NCBI RefSeq assembly: GCF_003234265.2
Contig: NZ_CP126256.1
Span: forward strand, 496,001-560,000
DNA: 64,000 bases
Source of the DNA: Curtobacterium sp. MCSS17_015
GTDB taxonomy: Bacteria > Actinomycetota > Actinomycetes > Actinomycetales > Microbacteriaceae
Direction: 5' to 3'
A program made the translations under genes and the position numbers. The notes beneath the pieces were generated by a model. That model was given only the letters and a program-made list of their open reading frames with translations, had not been told where the DNA came from and searched no databases. Positions 49,534 to 58,619 of the stretch are shown one piece after another (within the stretch, counting starts at the first letter, position 1; each line of letters opens with the position of its first letter).

Positions 49534-50231
49534 GCGCGGAGGAACCAGCGCACGGCGGCGACGCGGTCATCCGCGTGCTCGTCGCCGACGACCAACCGCT
49601 CGTCCGGGCCGGCGTCTCGGCGCTCCTCGACGCGGAGCCCGACATCACGGTCGTCGGGGTCGCCGCCGACGGCGGTGAGGCGCTCGCGCTCGCCCGCAGC
49701 ACGCGGCCGGACGTCGCCGTTCTCGACATCCGGATGCCGGTCCGGAACGGCATCGAGGTCGCCCGTGAACTCTGCCGGCCGGACGCCGACCCCGCGGTGC
49801 CCGTCCTCATGCTCACGACGTTCGACATGGACGACCTGGTGTTCGGCGCGCTCGAGGCCGGGGCGTCCGGGTTCCTCCTCAAGGACGCCGAGCCGGACAC
49901 GATCATCGGCGCCGTCCGCCAGGTCGCGGCGGGGAACGGCACGCTCGACCAGGCCCTGACCTGGCGGGTGCTCCGCGAGTTCACCTCGCGTCGGAGCCTG
50001 CAACCGGTGACGGGGGACCGGGTCGACGGGGTGCTGACCGCCCGGGAGCGGGACGTGCTGCTGCTCCTGGCGCAGGGGATGTCGAACGAGGAGATCGCGG
50101 CGGAGCTGGTCGTCGAGGTCTCCACGGTGAAGTCACACCTGGCGCGCATGCTGCCCAAGCTCGGGGTGCGGTCGCGCTTGCAAGCCGTGGTCTGGGCGTA
50201 CCAGAACCGCATCGTCACGGTGCCGGAGTAG
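49530..50231 (+). CDS. NarL/LuxR-family response regulator
   Basis: This 233-residue regulator has a receiver domain with DDQPLVRAG acidic pocket, phospho-acceptor Asp66 in AVLDIRMPVRNG, TTFDMDDL (Thr) and LLKDAEPDTI (Lys). A LuxR-type helix-turn-helix follows (LTARERDVLLLLAQGMSNEE, EVSTVKSHLARMLPKLG). It is translationally coupled to the kinase above, so the two form one signalling pair. The target genes are not known; the adjacent CPBP and KUP genes are candidates only by position. Confidence 0.94.
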   Translation: MSAEEPAHGGDAVIRVLVADDQPLVRAGVSALLDAEPDITVVGVAADGGEALALARSTRPDVAVLDIRMPVRNGIEVARELCRPDADPAVPVLMLTTFDMDDLVFGALEAGASGFLLKDAEPDTIIGAVRQVAAGNGTLDQALTWRVLREFTSRRSLQPVTGDRVDGVLTARERDVLLLLAQGMSNEEIAAELVVEVSTVKSHLARMLPKLGVRSRLQAVVWAYQNRIVTVPE

Positions 50232-50346
50232 AGGGGCGCAGCAGCCGTTCGGCGCACGGTCGCTCACTGCCCGACGTCCGCTGTCACTCCACGGGTGCAT
50301 GATGGGCGCGGCCGTCGCCCGGACGGCCTGGAGTGGAGTGCCCGCC

Positions 50347-52377
50347 GTGACCGAGACCCGCGCGTCGTCGCAGTCGTCCGACCAGCCGTCGGGTGCGCGC
50401 GACGCCCAGCCGGGAGACGCCGGCCCCGGCGACGACGCCACGCACCCCGCGACGGCCGCCCAGCAGCCCGCAGGCCGGGAGGCCCCTGGGCGCCGTGGCA
50501 CAGCGGCGCTCGCCCTCGCCGCACTCGGCGTCGTCTTCGGTGACATCGGCACGAGCGTCCTCTACTCGATGCGCACGGTGTTCTCGGTCGACGGTGGCAT
50601 CGTCCGGCCGATCCCGGAGGACGTCTACGGCGTCATCTCGCTGCTCGTCTGGTCCATCACGATCGTCGTGTCGATCAAGTACGTGCTCGTGCTCATGCGC
50701 GTCGACAACCACGGCGAGGGCGGGGTCATGGCGCTCGCCGCACTCGCCCGACGGCTCTACGCCGACCGTCCGGGCGGGACGACCGTCTTCCTGGTCATCG
50801 GGATCGTCGGCGTCGCCCTGTTCTACGGCGACTCCGTCATCACCCCGGCCGTCTCGGTGCTCTCCGCCGTCGAGGGCCTCGGCACCGCGGCGCCGTCGGT
50901 CGAGCACCTCGTCGTGCCGATCGCGGCCGTCATCCTCATCGGCCTGTTCGTCGTCCAGCGGTTCGGCACCGCCAAGGTCGGCGCATCGTTCGGGCCCGTG
51001 ATGCTGCTCTGGTTCGTCGTCATCGCCGTCGCCGGCATCCCGCACATCGTCGAGCACCCCGGCGTCCTGCAGGGGCTGTCCCCGACCTGGGCGATCGCGT
51101 TCCTGTTCGCGCACCCGTTCATCACCTTCATCGCGATGGGCGCGGTCGTCCTCGCGATCACCGGTGCCGAGGCGCTGTACGCCGACATGGGCCACTTCGG
51201 GCGGATGCCGATCCTCCGCGCCTGGTTCTTCGTGGTGTTCCCCGCGCTGGTGTGCAACTACCTCGGCCAGGCCGCCCTGGTCCTCGAGGACCCGACCGCC
51301 ACGAAGGACCCGTTCTTCCTGCTGTTCCCGAGCTGGGCGCAGATCCCCGTCGTGATCCTGGCCACCGCGGCGACCGTCATCGCGAGCCAGGCCGTCATCT
51401 CCGGCGCGTTCTCGCTCACCCGGCAGGCCGTGCAGCTCGGGCTCCTCCCGCCGCTGACGATCCGCCAGACGTCCAAGCGCGAGGGCGGCCAGGTGTACCT
51501 GCCGGCCGTCAACCTGCTGCTGTTCATCGGTGTCATGGCGATCATGCTCGCGTTCCGGTCCTCGGCCGCGCTCGCCACCGCGTACGGGGTGTCCGTCACC
51601 GGGGCGCTCGTGGTCGACACGCTCTTGCTGCTCGTCGTCGTGAAGCCGCTGTGGCGCTGGGCGACGTGGAAGCTCGTGCTCGTCGCCGTGGTGTTCGGCG
51701 GGCTCGAGCTCACGTTCCTGGCCGGCAACCTGTCCAAGGTCGTGCACGGCGGGTGGGTGCCGCTGCTCATCGCCCTCGCCGTCGTCACCCTCATGACCAC
51801 GTGGCACCGCGGCCGACAGCTCGTGCAGCAGGAGCGGCGGAAGCGCGAGGGCTCCCTCGCAGAGTTCATCGAGACGGTGAACACCGACCACATCCCGCGG
51901 GTCCCCGGCGTCGCGGTGTTCCCGCACCCGAACAAGGAGACGACGCCGCTCGCGCTCCGGGCCAACGTCGAGCACAACGGGGTCGTGCACCAGCGGGTCG
52001 TCATCGTCTCGGTGCTCACCGCGAACGTGCCGCACGTGCCGCTGTCCGAGGCGTTCACCCGCGACGAGCTCGGCCACGACGAGGACGGCATCGACCACAT
52101 CACGATCACGTTCGGGTTCTCTGACGACCAGGATCTGCCCGCCGCGATGCGTGCCGCGTGCGCCGCCGGCGTGCTCGACCTTGCGCAGGAGGACATGTCC
52201 GAGGCGTCCTACTTCATCTCCCGAGGTGCGCTCCGGACCGGCTCGGGCAAGGGCGGCATGGTGTCGTGGCGGCGGAAGCTCTTCGTCGCGATGGCCCACA
52301 ACGCCGCCGATCCGGCCGCGCGCTTCGGGCTGCCGCTCCGGCGCACGGTGACGATGGGGAGCGACGTCGAGGTCTGA
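50347..52377 (+). CDS. kup: KUP-family potassium uptake transporter
   Basis: This K+/H+ symporter of 676 residues has about twelve transmembrane helices. Family signatures are ALAALGVVFGDIGTSVLYSM at the first helix, VDNHGEGGVMALAAL, FYGDSVITPAVSVLSAVEGL, ITGAEALYADMGHFG, QAVISGAFSLTRQAVQLGLL and VQVYLPAVN-like GGQVYLPAVN. A soluble C-terminal region of about 180 residues contains RVPGVAVFPHPNKETTPLAL. The GTG 50347 is preferred because GGAGTGGAG lies upstream. The ATG 50299 would add 16 residues and cannot be excluded. Confidence 0.94.
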   Translation: MTETRASSQSSDQPSGARDAQPGDAGPGDDATHPATAAQQPAGREAPGRRGTAALALAALGVVFGDIGTSVLYSMRTVFSVDGGIVRPIPEDVYGVISLLVWSITIVVSIKYVLVLMRVDNHGEGGVMALAALARRLYADRPGGTTVFLVIGIVGVALFYGDSVITPAVSVLSAVEGLGTAAPSVEHLVVPIAAVILIGLFVVQRFGTAKVGASFGPVMLLWFVVIAVAGIPHIVEHPGVLQGLSPTWAIAFLFAHPFITFIAMGAVVLAITGAEALYADMGHFGRMPILRAWFFVVFPALVCNYLGQAALVLEDPTATKDPFFLLFPSWAQIPVVILATAATVIASQAVISGAFSLTRQAVQLGLLPPLTIRQTSKREGGQVYLPAVNLLLFIGVMAIMLAFRSSAALATAYGVSVTGALVVDTLLLLVVVKPLWRWATWKLVLVAVVFGGLELTFLAGNLSKVVHGGWVPLLIALAVVTLMTTWHRGRQLVQQERRKREGSLAEFIETVNTDHIPRVPGVAVFPHPNKETTPLALRANVEHNGVVHQRVVIVSVLTANVPHVPLSEAFTRDELGHDEDGIDHITITFGFSDDQDLPAAMRAACAAGVLDLAQEDMSEASYFISRGALRTGSGKGGMVSWRRKLFVAMAHNAADPAARFGLPLRRTVTMGSDVEV

Positions 52378-52404
52378 CGCGCCCGTGCTCGCGCGGGCCC
52401 GTGC

Positions 52405-52845
52405 TCACCCCCGTCGATCGTCGAGACGTTCGGCGGCTCCGGGCACGACGAGTCGCCAGGCCCCTCCGGCCTGCTGCTGCGTCAGGTACAGCCGGTAGGA
52501 GCCCGGTTCGGCGAGTGGATCACCGTCGACGTACTCCACCGGCTCCCCGCTGCTCGTGCACTGGTCCGAGGTCGCGATGACGTCGATGCGGTCGTCGGGT
52601 GTGTGGCCCTTCCGGACGCCGGTGATGACCGCCTCGCGGACGCGGTAGCGCCCGAGTGCCTCGACGGTGCGGTCGGTCGACCGGAGATCGGCGTCCACGA
52701 CCAGGCTCGCTTCCCGCTCCTGCTCGGCCGGGGAGAGCGGCACCCAGTCGACGCACTGCCCAGCAGCAATCGTCGCGCAGCCACCGAGTCCGCCGCAGAG
52801 CGCGAGCACGACCCCGATCGAGACCCCCGTCTTCCCCCATGTCAT
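52405..52845 (-). CDS. Hypothetical lipoprotein (146 aa)
   Basis: This is a secreted lipoprotein with a hydrophobic signal (GVSIGVVLALCGGLGGC, lipobox ending LGGC) and an outer part of about 120 residues. That part has four cysteines counting the lipidated one (including CVDWVPLS and SDQCTSSGEP), so a disulphide is possible, and ends PGSYRLYLTQQQAGGAWRLV. The Cys-V-D-W-V-x-x-x-P start is common in small actinobacterial lipoproteins of unknown role. The ATG 52845 is used; a frame extends upstream without signal-peptide logic. Confidence 0.72.
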   Translation of the reverse strand: MTWGKTGVSIGVVLALCGGLGGCATIAAGQCVDWVPLSPAEQEREASLVVDADLRSTDRTVEALGRYRVREAVITGVRKGHTPDDRIDVIATSDQCTSSGEPVEYVDGDPLAEPGSYRLYLTQQQAGGAWRLVVPGAAERLDDRRG

Positions 52846-52991
52846 GGCGTCAGTCTCGGTCAGGTCGGGCACGTCGTCGCGGCATCGTGACCCGATCGTG
52901 CCTGTTCGCATGCGGGTGGAATGCAGAATGTCGAAAAGGAGGCCCGAGGACGCTGGTCATGTTTGATGTGTGACGTACGGATGACCGCCTC

Positions 52992-53011
52992 CGGGCACCT
53001 GCGGGTGCCCG
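52992..53011 (+). promoter_or_regulatory. Leader hairpin of the SdrD-B-like surface protein gene
   Basis: CGGGCACC (52992-52999) pairs perfectly with GGTGCCCG (53004-53011) around TGCG. It ends 9 bp before the GGAG ribosome site of the gene starting with TTG at 53030. Confidence 0.45.
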
Positions 53012-53029
53012 TCCTGAACTGGAGTCCCC

Positions 53030-56000
53030 TTGCGACCACGCATTCCCTCCCGCGTCGCGGTCACGGTGGTGACCGCCGCGAGCCTCGTCCTGACCGCGGC
53101 GACACCGACCTGGGCAGTCGCGGGGCGACCGTCCGTCATCGACGCTGCTGGGAGGTCCGCACCGGCGGCACCGACGGAGTCGCCGGCACCGTCGGAACCG
53201 CAGGCATCGCCGAAGCCGACGGCACGGACCCAGCCGTCCGCACCAGCCGCATCGACCGCGCCGACCCCGTCCCCGGCGACGTCGACCGACGCCGAGGTCG
53301 CGATGGCGATCGAGGTCGCGAAGGACGGCAACGGTCCGTTCACCCCCGATGACCAGCCGGGCGGCGACAGCGGCGCCGAGAACGGCATCGTCCGCACGCT
53401 CGACGCGATCACGTACCGCGTCAGCATGAACTCCACCGGCGGAGCCAGCTCGCACGAGCGCTTCACCCTCACCGCGCCGGCCGGCACCAGCTGGGCCGCC
53501 GTGCCCTCGCGCTGCACCGGCAGCGGGTCACGGATCGACGGCCAGGAGCTGGTCTGCGACCTCGGCTCCGTCCCCGAAGGCCGAGCGGTCGCGGTGCCGG
53601 CGGTGCTCGACGTCTCCGCGGACCTCCGGCACGGGGACGAGATCGCGGTCAGCGCGACCGGGACCGCGGACGACGCCGACAACGGGACCGTCACGGCCAC
53701 CTCGCCCACCACGACGGTCTCCGCCGTGGCCCGGTACAACCTGGCGAAGGACATCCAGGCGTCGTCCCTCCGGACGGACGTCACCGGTCCGGGCGGACAG
53801 CGCGGGATCCAGCTCGTCTACCCGATCGCGGTCGACTGGCAACCGGTCGTCCCGGGTCAGGGTCTGCTCGGCTTCGAGGGGGCCGGCGGCCCGATGACCT
53901 TCACCGACGACGTCTCCGAGCTCCTCGGCGACCTGCCGTCCGGCGCCCGGCTCTGGAACGGCGACGAACCCGTGTGCGGTCCGAACGCGCGCGGTGCCTC
54001 CGGTTTCGCGGGGCTGCCGGGCGGCGCGGGTGGTGGTGCCCGGGCCGTCGCGGACTCGGGCACGATCAGCTGTACGCAGAGCCGCCCGGGGGAGGACGTC
54101 GACGTCACGATCACGGGGACGGTGACCGACCCCACACGGATGCCGACGGAGAACCAGTACGGCGGCCCCATCGCCGGTGGCAAGGTCGGCCTCGTCGTCG
54201 CCGGGTACATCAGCTTCTGGCTGCCCGAGCCGTCGAGCGGGACGAACGTCCTGTCCCGCAACACCTTCACCCCGCTGCAGACCACGTCGGTCAGCGGAGC
54301 CCCGAACTTCGCGGGCGAGACCGAACCGACGGCGGACAACGTGTCCGAGCGCAACCTCGTCGAGTTCGACCCGGGCAGTGGCGGGAAGCGGCTCTACCGG
54401 GTGGTCGGCGACGCCCACGAGGTCCGGCCCGGATCCGCGCGCGAGGGTGACCCGTGGGCGACCGCGGGGGCCCGGCTCCGGAGCGAGGTCACCATGCGCA
54501 ACGGCGGGCTCTCGCCGTACCAGGACGCGGTCCTCTGCGACACGTTCGACCGTGCCACCCAGCGCCTCACCCGGCTCGGGAGTCCGGCCCGGGCCGCGCA
54601 GGTCGCCGGTCTCTCGGACGCGCACGTGCAGTACGCCGCGTACGACATGACGTCCGCCGCCGAGGGGCAGCAGCGCACGTGCGACGACGAGGACGGACCT
54701 TGGTACGACGCTCCGGAGGACGTGCCGGGCGGCATCGCCGCGGTCGGCGCAGTCCGGGCCGTCGGTGACCTGGCCGGTGGGCGCCAGGCGGCGCTGTACT
54801 CGTGGGTCACCGTCCTCGACGCACCGGACGGGACCCGAGCCCTCGACTTCGGGCACCTCTCCTCGGGCACGCAGCACCCCGGGTGGGTCCACGACAGCGC
54901 CGACCCGTCGCTCGGCGTCGGCGGCCTGACGGACAGCGTCATCATCACCGAGAACCTCGCGCGGATCGCGAAGAAGACCGTCGACCCCGGCCACGACGCT
55001 GCCGACACCCCGGACCGGACAACTTCCGCCGTCGCGGGCGACACCCTCGAGTACGCCCTCTACCCGACGCTGACCAACGGGAACGCGAAGGGACGTCCGA
55101 CGACGGTCACCGTCCGTGACACCCTGCCGCTGGACACCACCTACGTCCCCGACAGTGCGTCGACGACCCCGGCGGTCGACACCGTGCAGGACGCGCAGGG
55201 GCAGCGGCACCAGCGGCTCACCTGGACGATGCACGACGTCCGACCGAACTCGTCCATCCCGCCGATCACCTACCGGGCCACGATCTCGACCGCGGCGCCC
55301 GCCGGTCCGATCGACAACGTGGCCGAGGTCGCTTCCCCCACCGATGCATCGCCCGCCGAGTACCGCCGGGCGCAGCGCGCGGTGCAGGTCACCACCACGG
55401 GCGGGGTCGGTGTGGAGGAACACGCCGTCGAACCGGTCGTGGTCGCCGGCGACCGGCTGGAGTGGGACCTCGTCTACACGAACACCGACCCCGACCCGTT
55501 CCACGGCTCCGACCTCATCGACGTCCTGCCGGACGGGACCGTCGCGCAGGACGGGTCCTTCCACGGTCGGACAGTGCTCGCCGAGCCCGTGGCGGCCGAT
55601 GCTGATGCCGGGGAGCAGGTGCGCTACACGGCCGCTGCGCCCGCTGCCGTCTCGCTCGTGGGCGCGGACCCGTCGAACCGGCCCGGTGGCTCGACCACGT
55701 GGTGCTCGGAACAGGAGTTCGGCGCAGACGGGTGTCCTGCGGCACTCCGGGACGTGACGGCGATCCGGATCACCCGGACGGCCCCGGTCGCCGTCGGCGC
55801 CTCCGTCACCCACCGGTTGGCGCTCGTGACCGAGGGTGAGCAGGACGGCGACACGTACGCGAACCGGTTCGGTCTGAGCGTGGCGGACATCTCCCTCCCC
55901 GTGCAGTCCAACCGCGCCACGATCCGGGTGGCGGCCGGCACGATCGGCGACCGGATCTGGTCCGACGTCGACCGCGACGGTCTCCAGGACGCGGACGAGC

Positions 56001-56641
56001 CCGGCATCGGGGCGGTCGAGGTGCGGATCGCGGGGACGGATGACACCGGTGGCGCCGTGGAGCGACGCACGACGAGCGACGCCGACGGCGGGTACCGGTT
56101 CGGCGGCCTCAGGCCCGGTGTGTACGTCGTCACCTTCGACGCGCCTGACGACCGACGCTTCACGCGGCAGCACGTCGGCGATGACGATGCCGTCGACTCG
56201 GACGCGGCCGAGGACGGCTCCACCGAGACCATCACGCTCCGCCGACTGACGACGCCCGAGGGTGTCCTCGACGGGGTGGATCGCACCACCTCCGTCGACG
56301 CCGGCCTGCTGCCGGCGGAGGACTCGGTCGGCCCCGGCGACGGTGGACCGGGGGATGGTGGAGCGGGTGACGGCGGAGCGGGTGACGGCGGATCGGGCAC
56401 ACCTGGCGGCGACGGCACGCCCGACGGCTCGGGCAGTGGGAGCGGCCGCCCGGCGGAGCAGTCGTCCGGCTCATCTGCGGCGGTCCCGGGGCCAGCACAT
56501 GTCACGGGCACTGCGCGTCGGGGCGACCTCGCCTTCACGGGCGTGGCAGGCCTCCCGATCGCACTCGGTGCCGCGCTGCTGCTCCTCGCGCTCGGCAGTG
56601 CGATCGTCCTCGGACGCCGGAGCCGCGCCCGGCGCCGGTGA
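53030..56641 (+). CDS. LAFTG-anchored surface protein with SdrD-B-like domain
   Basis: This 1203-residue secreted, wall-anchored protein has a signal peptide (RVAVTVVTAASLVLTAATPT) and a Pro/Ala/Ser/Thr linker. Several all-beta blocks of the DUF11 or isopeptide-adhesin type follow (SAVAGDTLEYALYPTLTNGN, TVRDTLPLDTTYVPDSAS, PITYRATISTAAPAG and AVEPVVVAGDRLEWDLVYTN). Next is an SdrD-B-like domain (IGDRIWSDVDRDGLQDADEP, DADGGYRFGGLRPGVYVVTF). A Gly/Asp repeat linker leads to LAFTG, a hydrophobic helix and RRSRARRR. It is probably an adhesin. The TTG start is supported by GGAG seven bases upstream. The gene ends at a GGGAGGC-family hairpin. Confidence 0.85.
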   Translation: MRPRIPSRVAVTVVTAASLVLTAATPTWAVAGRPSVIDAAGRSAPAAPTESPAPSEPQASPKPTARTQPSAPAASTAPTPSPATSTDAEVAMAIEVAKDGNGPFTPDDQPGGDSGAENGIVRTLDAITYRVSMNSTGGASSHERFTLTAPAGTSWAAVPSRCTGSGSRIDGQELVCDLGSVPEGRAVAVPAVLDVSADLRHGDEIAVSATGTADDADNGTVTATSPTTTVSAVARYNLAKDIQASSLRTDVTGPGGQRGIQLVYPIAVDWQPVVPGQGLLGFEGAGGPMTFTDDVSELLGDLPSGARLWNGDEPVCGPNARGASGFAGLPGGAGGGARAVADSGTISCTQSRPGEDVDVTITGTVTDPTRMPTENQYGGPIAGGKVGLVVAGYISFWLPEPSSGTNVLSRNTFTPLQTTSVSGAPNFAGETEPTADNVSERNLVEFDPGSGGKRLYRVVGDAHEVRPGSAREGDPWATAGARLRSEVTMRNGGLSPYQDAVLCDTFDRATQRLTRLGSPARAAQVAGLSDAHVQYAAYDMTSAAEGQQRTCDDEDGPWYDAPEDVPGGIAAVGAVRAVGDLAGGRQAALYSWVTVLDAPDGTRALDFGHLSSGTQHPGWVHDSADPSLGVGGLTDSVIITENLARIAKKTVDPGHDAADTPDRTTSAVAGDTLEYALYPTLTNGNAKGRPTTVTVRDTLPLDTTYVPDSASTTPAVDTVQDAQGQRHQRLTWTMHDVRPNSSIPPITYRATISTAAPAGPIDNVAEVASPTDASPAEYRRAQRAVQVTTTGGVGVEEHAVEPVVVAGDRLEWDLVYTNTDPDPFHGSDLIDVLPDGTVAQDGSFHGRTVLAEPVAADADAGEQVRYTAAAPAAVSLVGADPSNRPGGSTTWCSEQEFGADGCPAALRDVTAIRITRTAPVAVGASVTHRLALVTEGEQDGDTYANRFGLSVADISLPVQSNRATIRVAAGTIGDRIWSDVDRDGLQDADEPGIGAVEVRIAGTDDTGGAVERRTTSDADGGYRFGGLRPGVYVVTFDAPDDRRFTRQHVGDDDAVDSDAAEDGSTETITLRRLTTPEGVLDGVDRTTSVDAGLLPAEDSVGPGDGGPGDGGAGDGGAGDGGSGTPGGDGTPDGSGSGSGRPAEQSSGSSAAVPGPAHVTGTARRGDLAFTGVAGLPIALGAALLLLALGSAIVLGRRSRARRR

Positions 56642-56647
56642 GGAGAC

Positions 56648-56681
56648 GGGAGGCGCGGAACCGAACCGATCCGCGCCTCCC
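56648..56681. terminator. GGACGGGAGGC-family hairpin after the surface-protein gene
   Basis: GGGAGGCGCGGA (56648-56659) pairs perfectly with TCCGCGCCTCCC (56670-56681), between convergent genes. Confidence 0.75.
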
Positions 56682-56694
56682 GCCCGTCATCCGG

Positions 56695-57060
56695 TCACCC
56701 GCGAGCGCGCTCGATCTCGCTGCGGTAGCCGGTGAGCTGCGCGACGAGCCCGGCACCGTCCCCCGTTCCGCGGAGGTCCCCGATGAGCCGGTCGACGCGC
56801 ATGAACACCGCTCGCTGGTCGGTGTGCGAGAGCTCGCGGAAGCGGTCGGCGTCCGGCAGCTGCCCCTGCCACCCGTCCTCGTCCTCGTCAGCAGTCGCCG
56901 CCGTCGTCTGCACGACCGTGGACGTCCCGCTCGTCCGGACGGAGCCGCCCTCCGTCCCGGACGCGTCCGGGCTGGCGACGGTCGCCGCGGCGACGCCGGT
57001 GGCGGCGATGGCGGCGACGAGGGCCAGCGTGGCCAGGGTGGCTGCGGTCTTCTTCTGCAT
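56695..57060 (-). CDS. Small secreted or membrane-anchored hypothetical protein
   Basis: This 121-residue protein has an N-terminal hydrophobic segment (TLATLALVAAIAATGVAAAT) that reads as a signal peptide or anchor. A Ser/Thr/Asp-rich stretch and an alpha-helical end (PDADRFRELSHTDQRAVFMR, DRLIGDLRGTGDGAGLVAQL) follow. No family is recognised. The ATG 57060 (MQKKTAAT) has GGAG six bases upstream and is divergent from the second histidine kinase, so it might be regulated by that system, as small secreted targets often are. Confidence 0.7.
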   Translation of the reverse strand: MQKKTAATLATLALVAAIAATGVAAATVASPDASGTEGGSVRTSGTSTVVQTTAATADEDEDGWQGQLPDADRFRELSHTDQRAVFMRVDRLIGDLRGTGDGAGLVAQLTGYRSEIERARG

Positions 57061-57221
57061 CAGGTGCTCCGTCCGGTCGGCCGCCGAGTGCGGCAGCACC
57101 AGCCTGCGGCGAGGCGGACGGTGACCGCATCGGCAGATCGGCTGGGCCTCCCGGCCGTCCGACTGATCGACCCGGTCACGACTCCGACCTTCGGAGGAGG
57201 CGCGACGCGGGCAGCGGCGGC

Positions 57222-57227
57222 TAGCCT
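57222..57227 (+). promoter_or_regulatory. -10 box for leaderless second histidine kinase
   Basis: TAGCCT, six bases (CTCGCC), then the ATG at 57234. Confidence 0.55.
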
Positions 57228-57233
57228 CTCGCC

Positions 57234-58619
57234 ATGCGCCCTCTGCCGATCCCGCCGTGGGTGCGGTCCGCGCTCGCGGGGGTGGCGTTCCTCGCGGTCG
57301 CCCTCATCGCGATGGAGGGGCTGCACCGGGCCGGGTGGTACCCGACCCGGCTCGACGACTACCGGCTGACCGCGCTGCTCGTCGCGGTGTGCATCGCCGT
57401 GGGGCAGCGCCTGCCGTACCCGCTGCTCGCGGTGGTCGGAGTCGTCGTCGCGTGGCCGTCGTGGACCTTCGACGTCCTCCAGGTCCGACTCATCCCGCTC
57501 GTCATCGCCGTCTACCTGGCATGTGCCGCCGGCCGCCGGGTGCTCGCGGTGCTCGCCGTCGCAGCGGTCCCGACCGCGCTCGCGATGTTCCTGCCGCTGG
57601 CCTTCGTCCCCGTCCAGGACTGGATTCCCGTGCTCGGGGACTGGCGGGTCTGGTCGAGCAACGCGGACTGGTCGACCGTCGTCCTGATGGGGATCCTGCT
57701 CGTCGCGTGCTCCTTCCTCGGCCGCGCGACCGCACGACGCCGGCGGTCCGAGCTCGTGCTGCAGCGCCGGAACGAGGAGCTCGTGCGCCTGCGGGAAGCC
57801 GACCAGGCCCGGATCGCGTCGGAGGAGCGGACCGCGGTCGCCCGCGAGGTGCACGACGTCGTCGCCCACCACATGGCCGCCATCGTCGTCCGGTCCCAGG
57901 CCCTCGTGCGCGTCGGGGTCGCCGACCAGGCCGAGTTCGCGGAGTACGCCTCATGGGTCGCGGGCACGGGGCAGCAGGCGTTGTCCGAGATGCGGAAGGT
58001 GGTCCGGGTCCTCCGTGCCGGTGGGGACGGCGGCACGACCGACGCACCGCTGTCGCTGCGGGCAGCGATCGAGGACGCCGCCGAGCGCGTGCGGGCGACC
58101 GGCGTCCGGGTCGATGTCGACCTCCGCGTGCCGGGACGTCTGGGCGTCATGCAGGACTTCGCCGTGCTCCGGGTCTGCCAAGAGGCACTGACGAACACGC
58201 TCGTGCACTCCGACGGCTCCTCGGTGCGGATCACCCTCGCAGCGTCAGAGGACCGCATCCGCCTCGAGGTCCTGGACGACGGCGGGACCGACGGCAGCCC
58301 GAGGGTGCCGGCGCTCGCCGCGGGTGGGGCCGGCATCCGGGGCATGCGCGAGCGCGCCGCGTCGATCGGCGGGGTGCTCGACGCCGGTCCGGTCGACGGC
58401 GGCGGGTGGCGGGTCACCCTGGAGGCCCCGCGCGAGGTCCGAGGGGCGGACGCGGCTCCGGCTGTGGGCACGCCCGCGACCGAGCCGACCTCGCCCCGGT
58501 CGTCCGTCGCGGCCCGGTCGACCACTCCGGCTCCGGCTGCGGCACGGGGCCAGGCATCCACCGTTCCCGCTGCCGCTGCCGCTGCCTCGCCCGCTGACCG
58601 CCAGGTGGTGGCCCCGTGA
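57234..58619 (+). CDS. NarL-type sensor histidine kinase (second)
   Basis: This 461-residue membrane kinase has about five or six transmembrane helices in residues 10-165, HisKA_3 with His207 in VAREVHDVVAHHMAAIVVRS, and an HATPase domain (RVCQEALTNTLVHSDGSSVR, then GGAGIRGMRERAASIGG). The last 60 residues are Pro/Ala/Thr-rich and disordered. It differs from the first kinase by this tail and by its sensor helices. Its stop overlaps the start of the next gene (GTGA), so kinase and regulator are made together. Confidence 0.93.
   Translation: MRPLPIPPWVRSALAGVAFLAVALIAMEGLHRAGWYPTRLDDYRLTALLVAVCIAVGQRLPYPLLAVVGVVVAWPSWTFDVLQVRLIPLVIAVYLACAAGRRVLAVLAVAAVPTALAMFLPLAFVPVQDWIPVLGDWRVWSSNADWSTVVLMGILLVACSFLGRATARRRRSELVLQRRNEELVRLREADQARIASEERTAVAREVHDVVAHHMAAIVVRSQALVRVGVADQAEFAEYASWVAGTGQQALSEMRKVVRVLRAGGDGGTTDAPLSLRAAIEDAAERVRATGVRVDVDLRVPGRLGVMQDFAVLRVCQEALTNTLVHSDGSSVRITLAASEDRIRLEVLDDGGTDGSPRVPALAAGGAGIRGMRERAASIGGVLDAGPVDGGGWRVTLEAPREVRGADAAPAVGTPATEPTSPRSSVAARSTTPAPAAARGQASTVPAAAAAASPADRQVVAP

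Noticed and set aside
52963..52974. Four-codon upstream frame (M F D V) before the surface-protein gene
   Set aside because: The purine tract lies 16 bases upstream, too far for a good ribosome site, and four codons carry no coding evidence.
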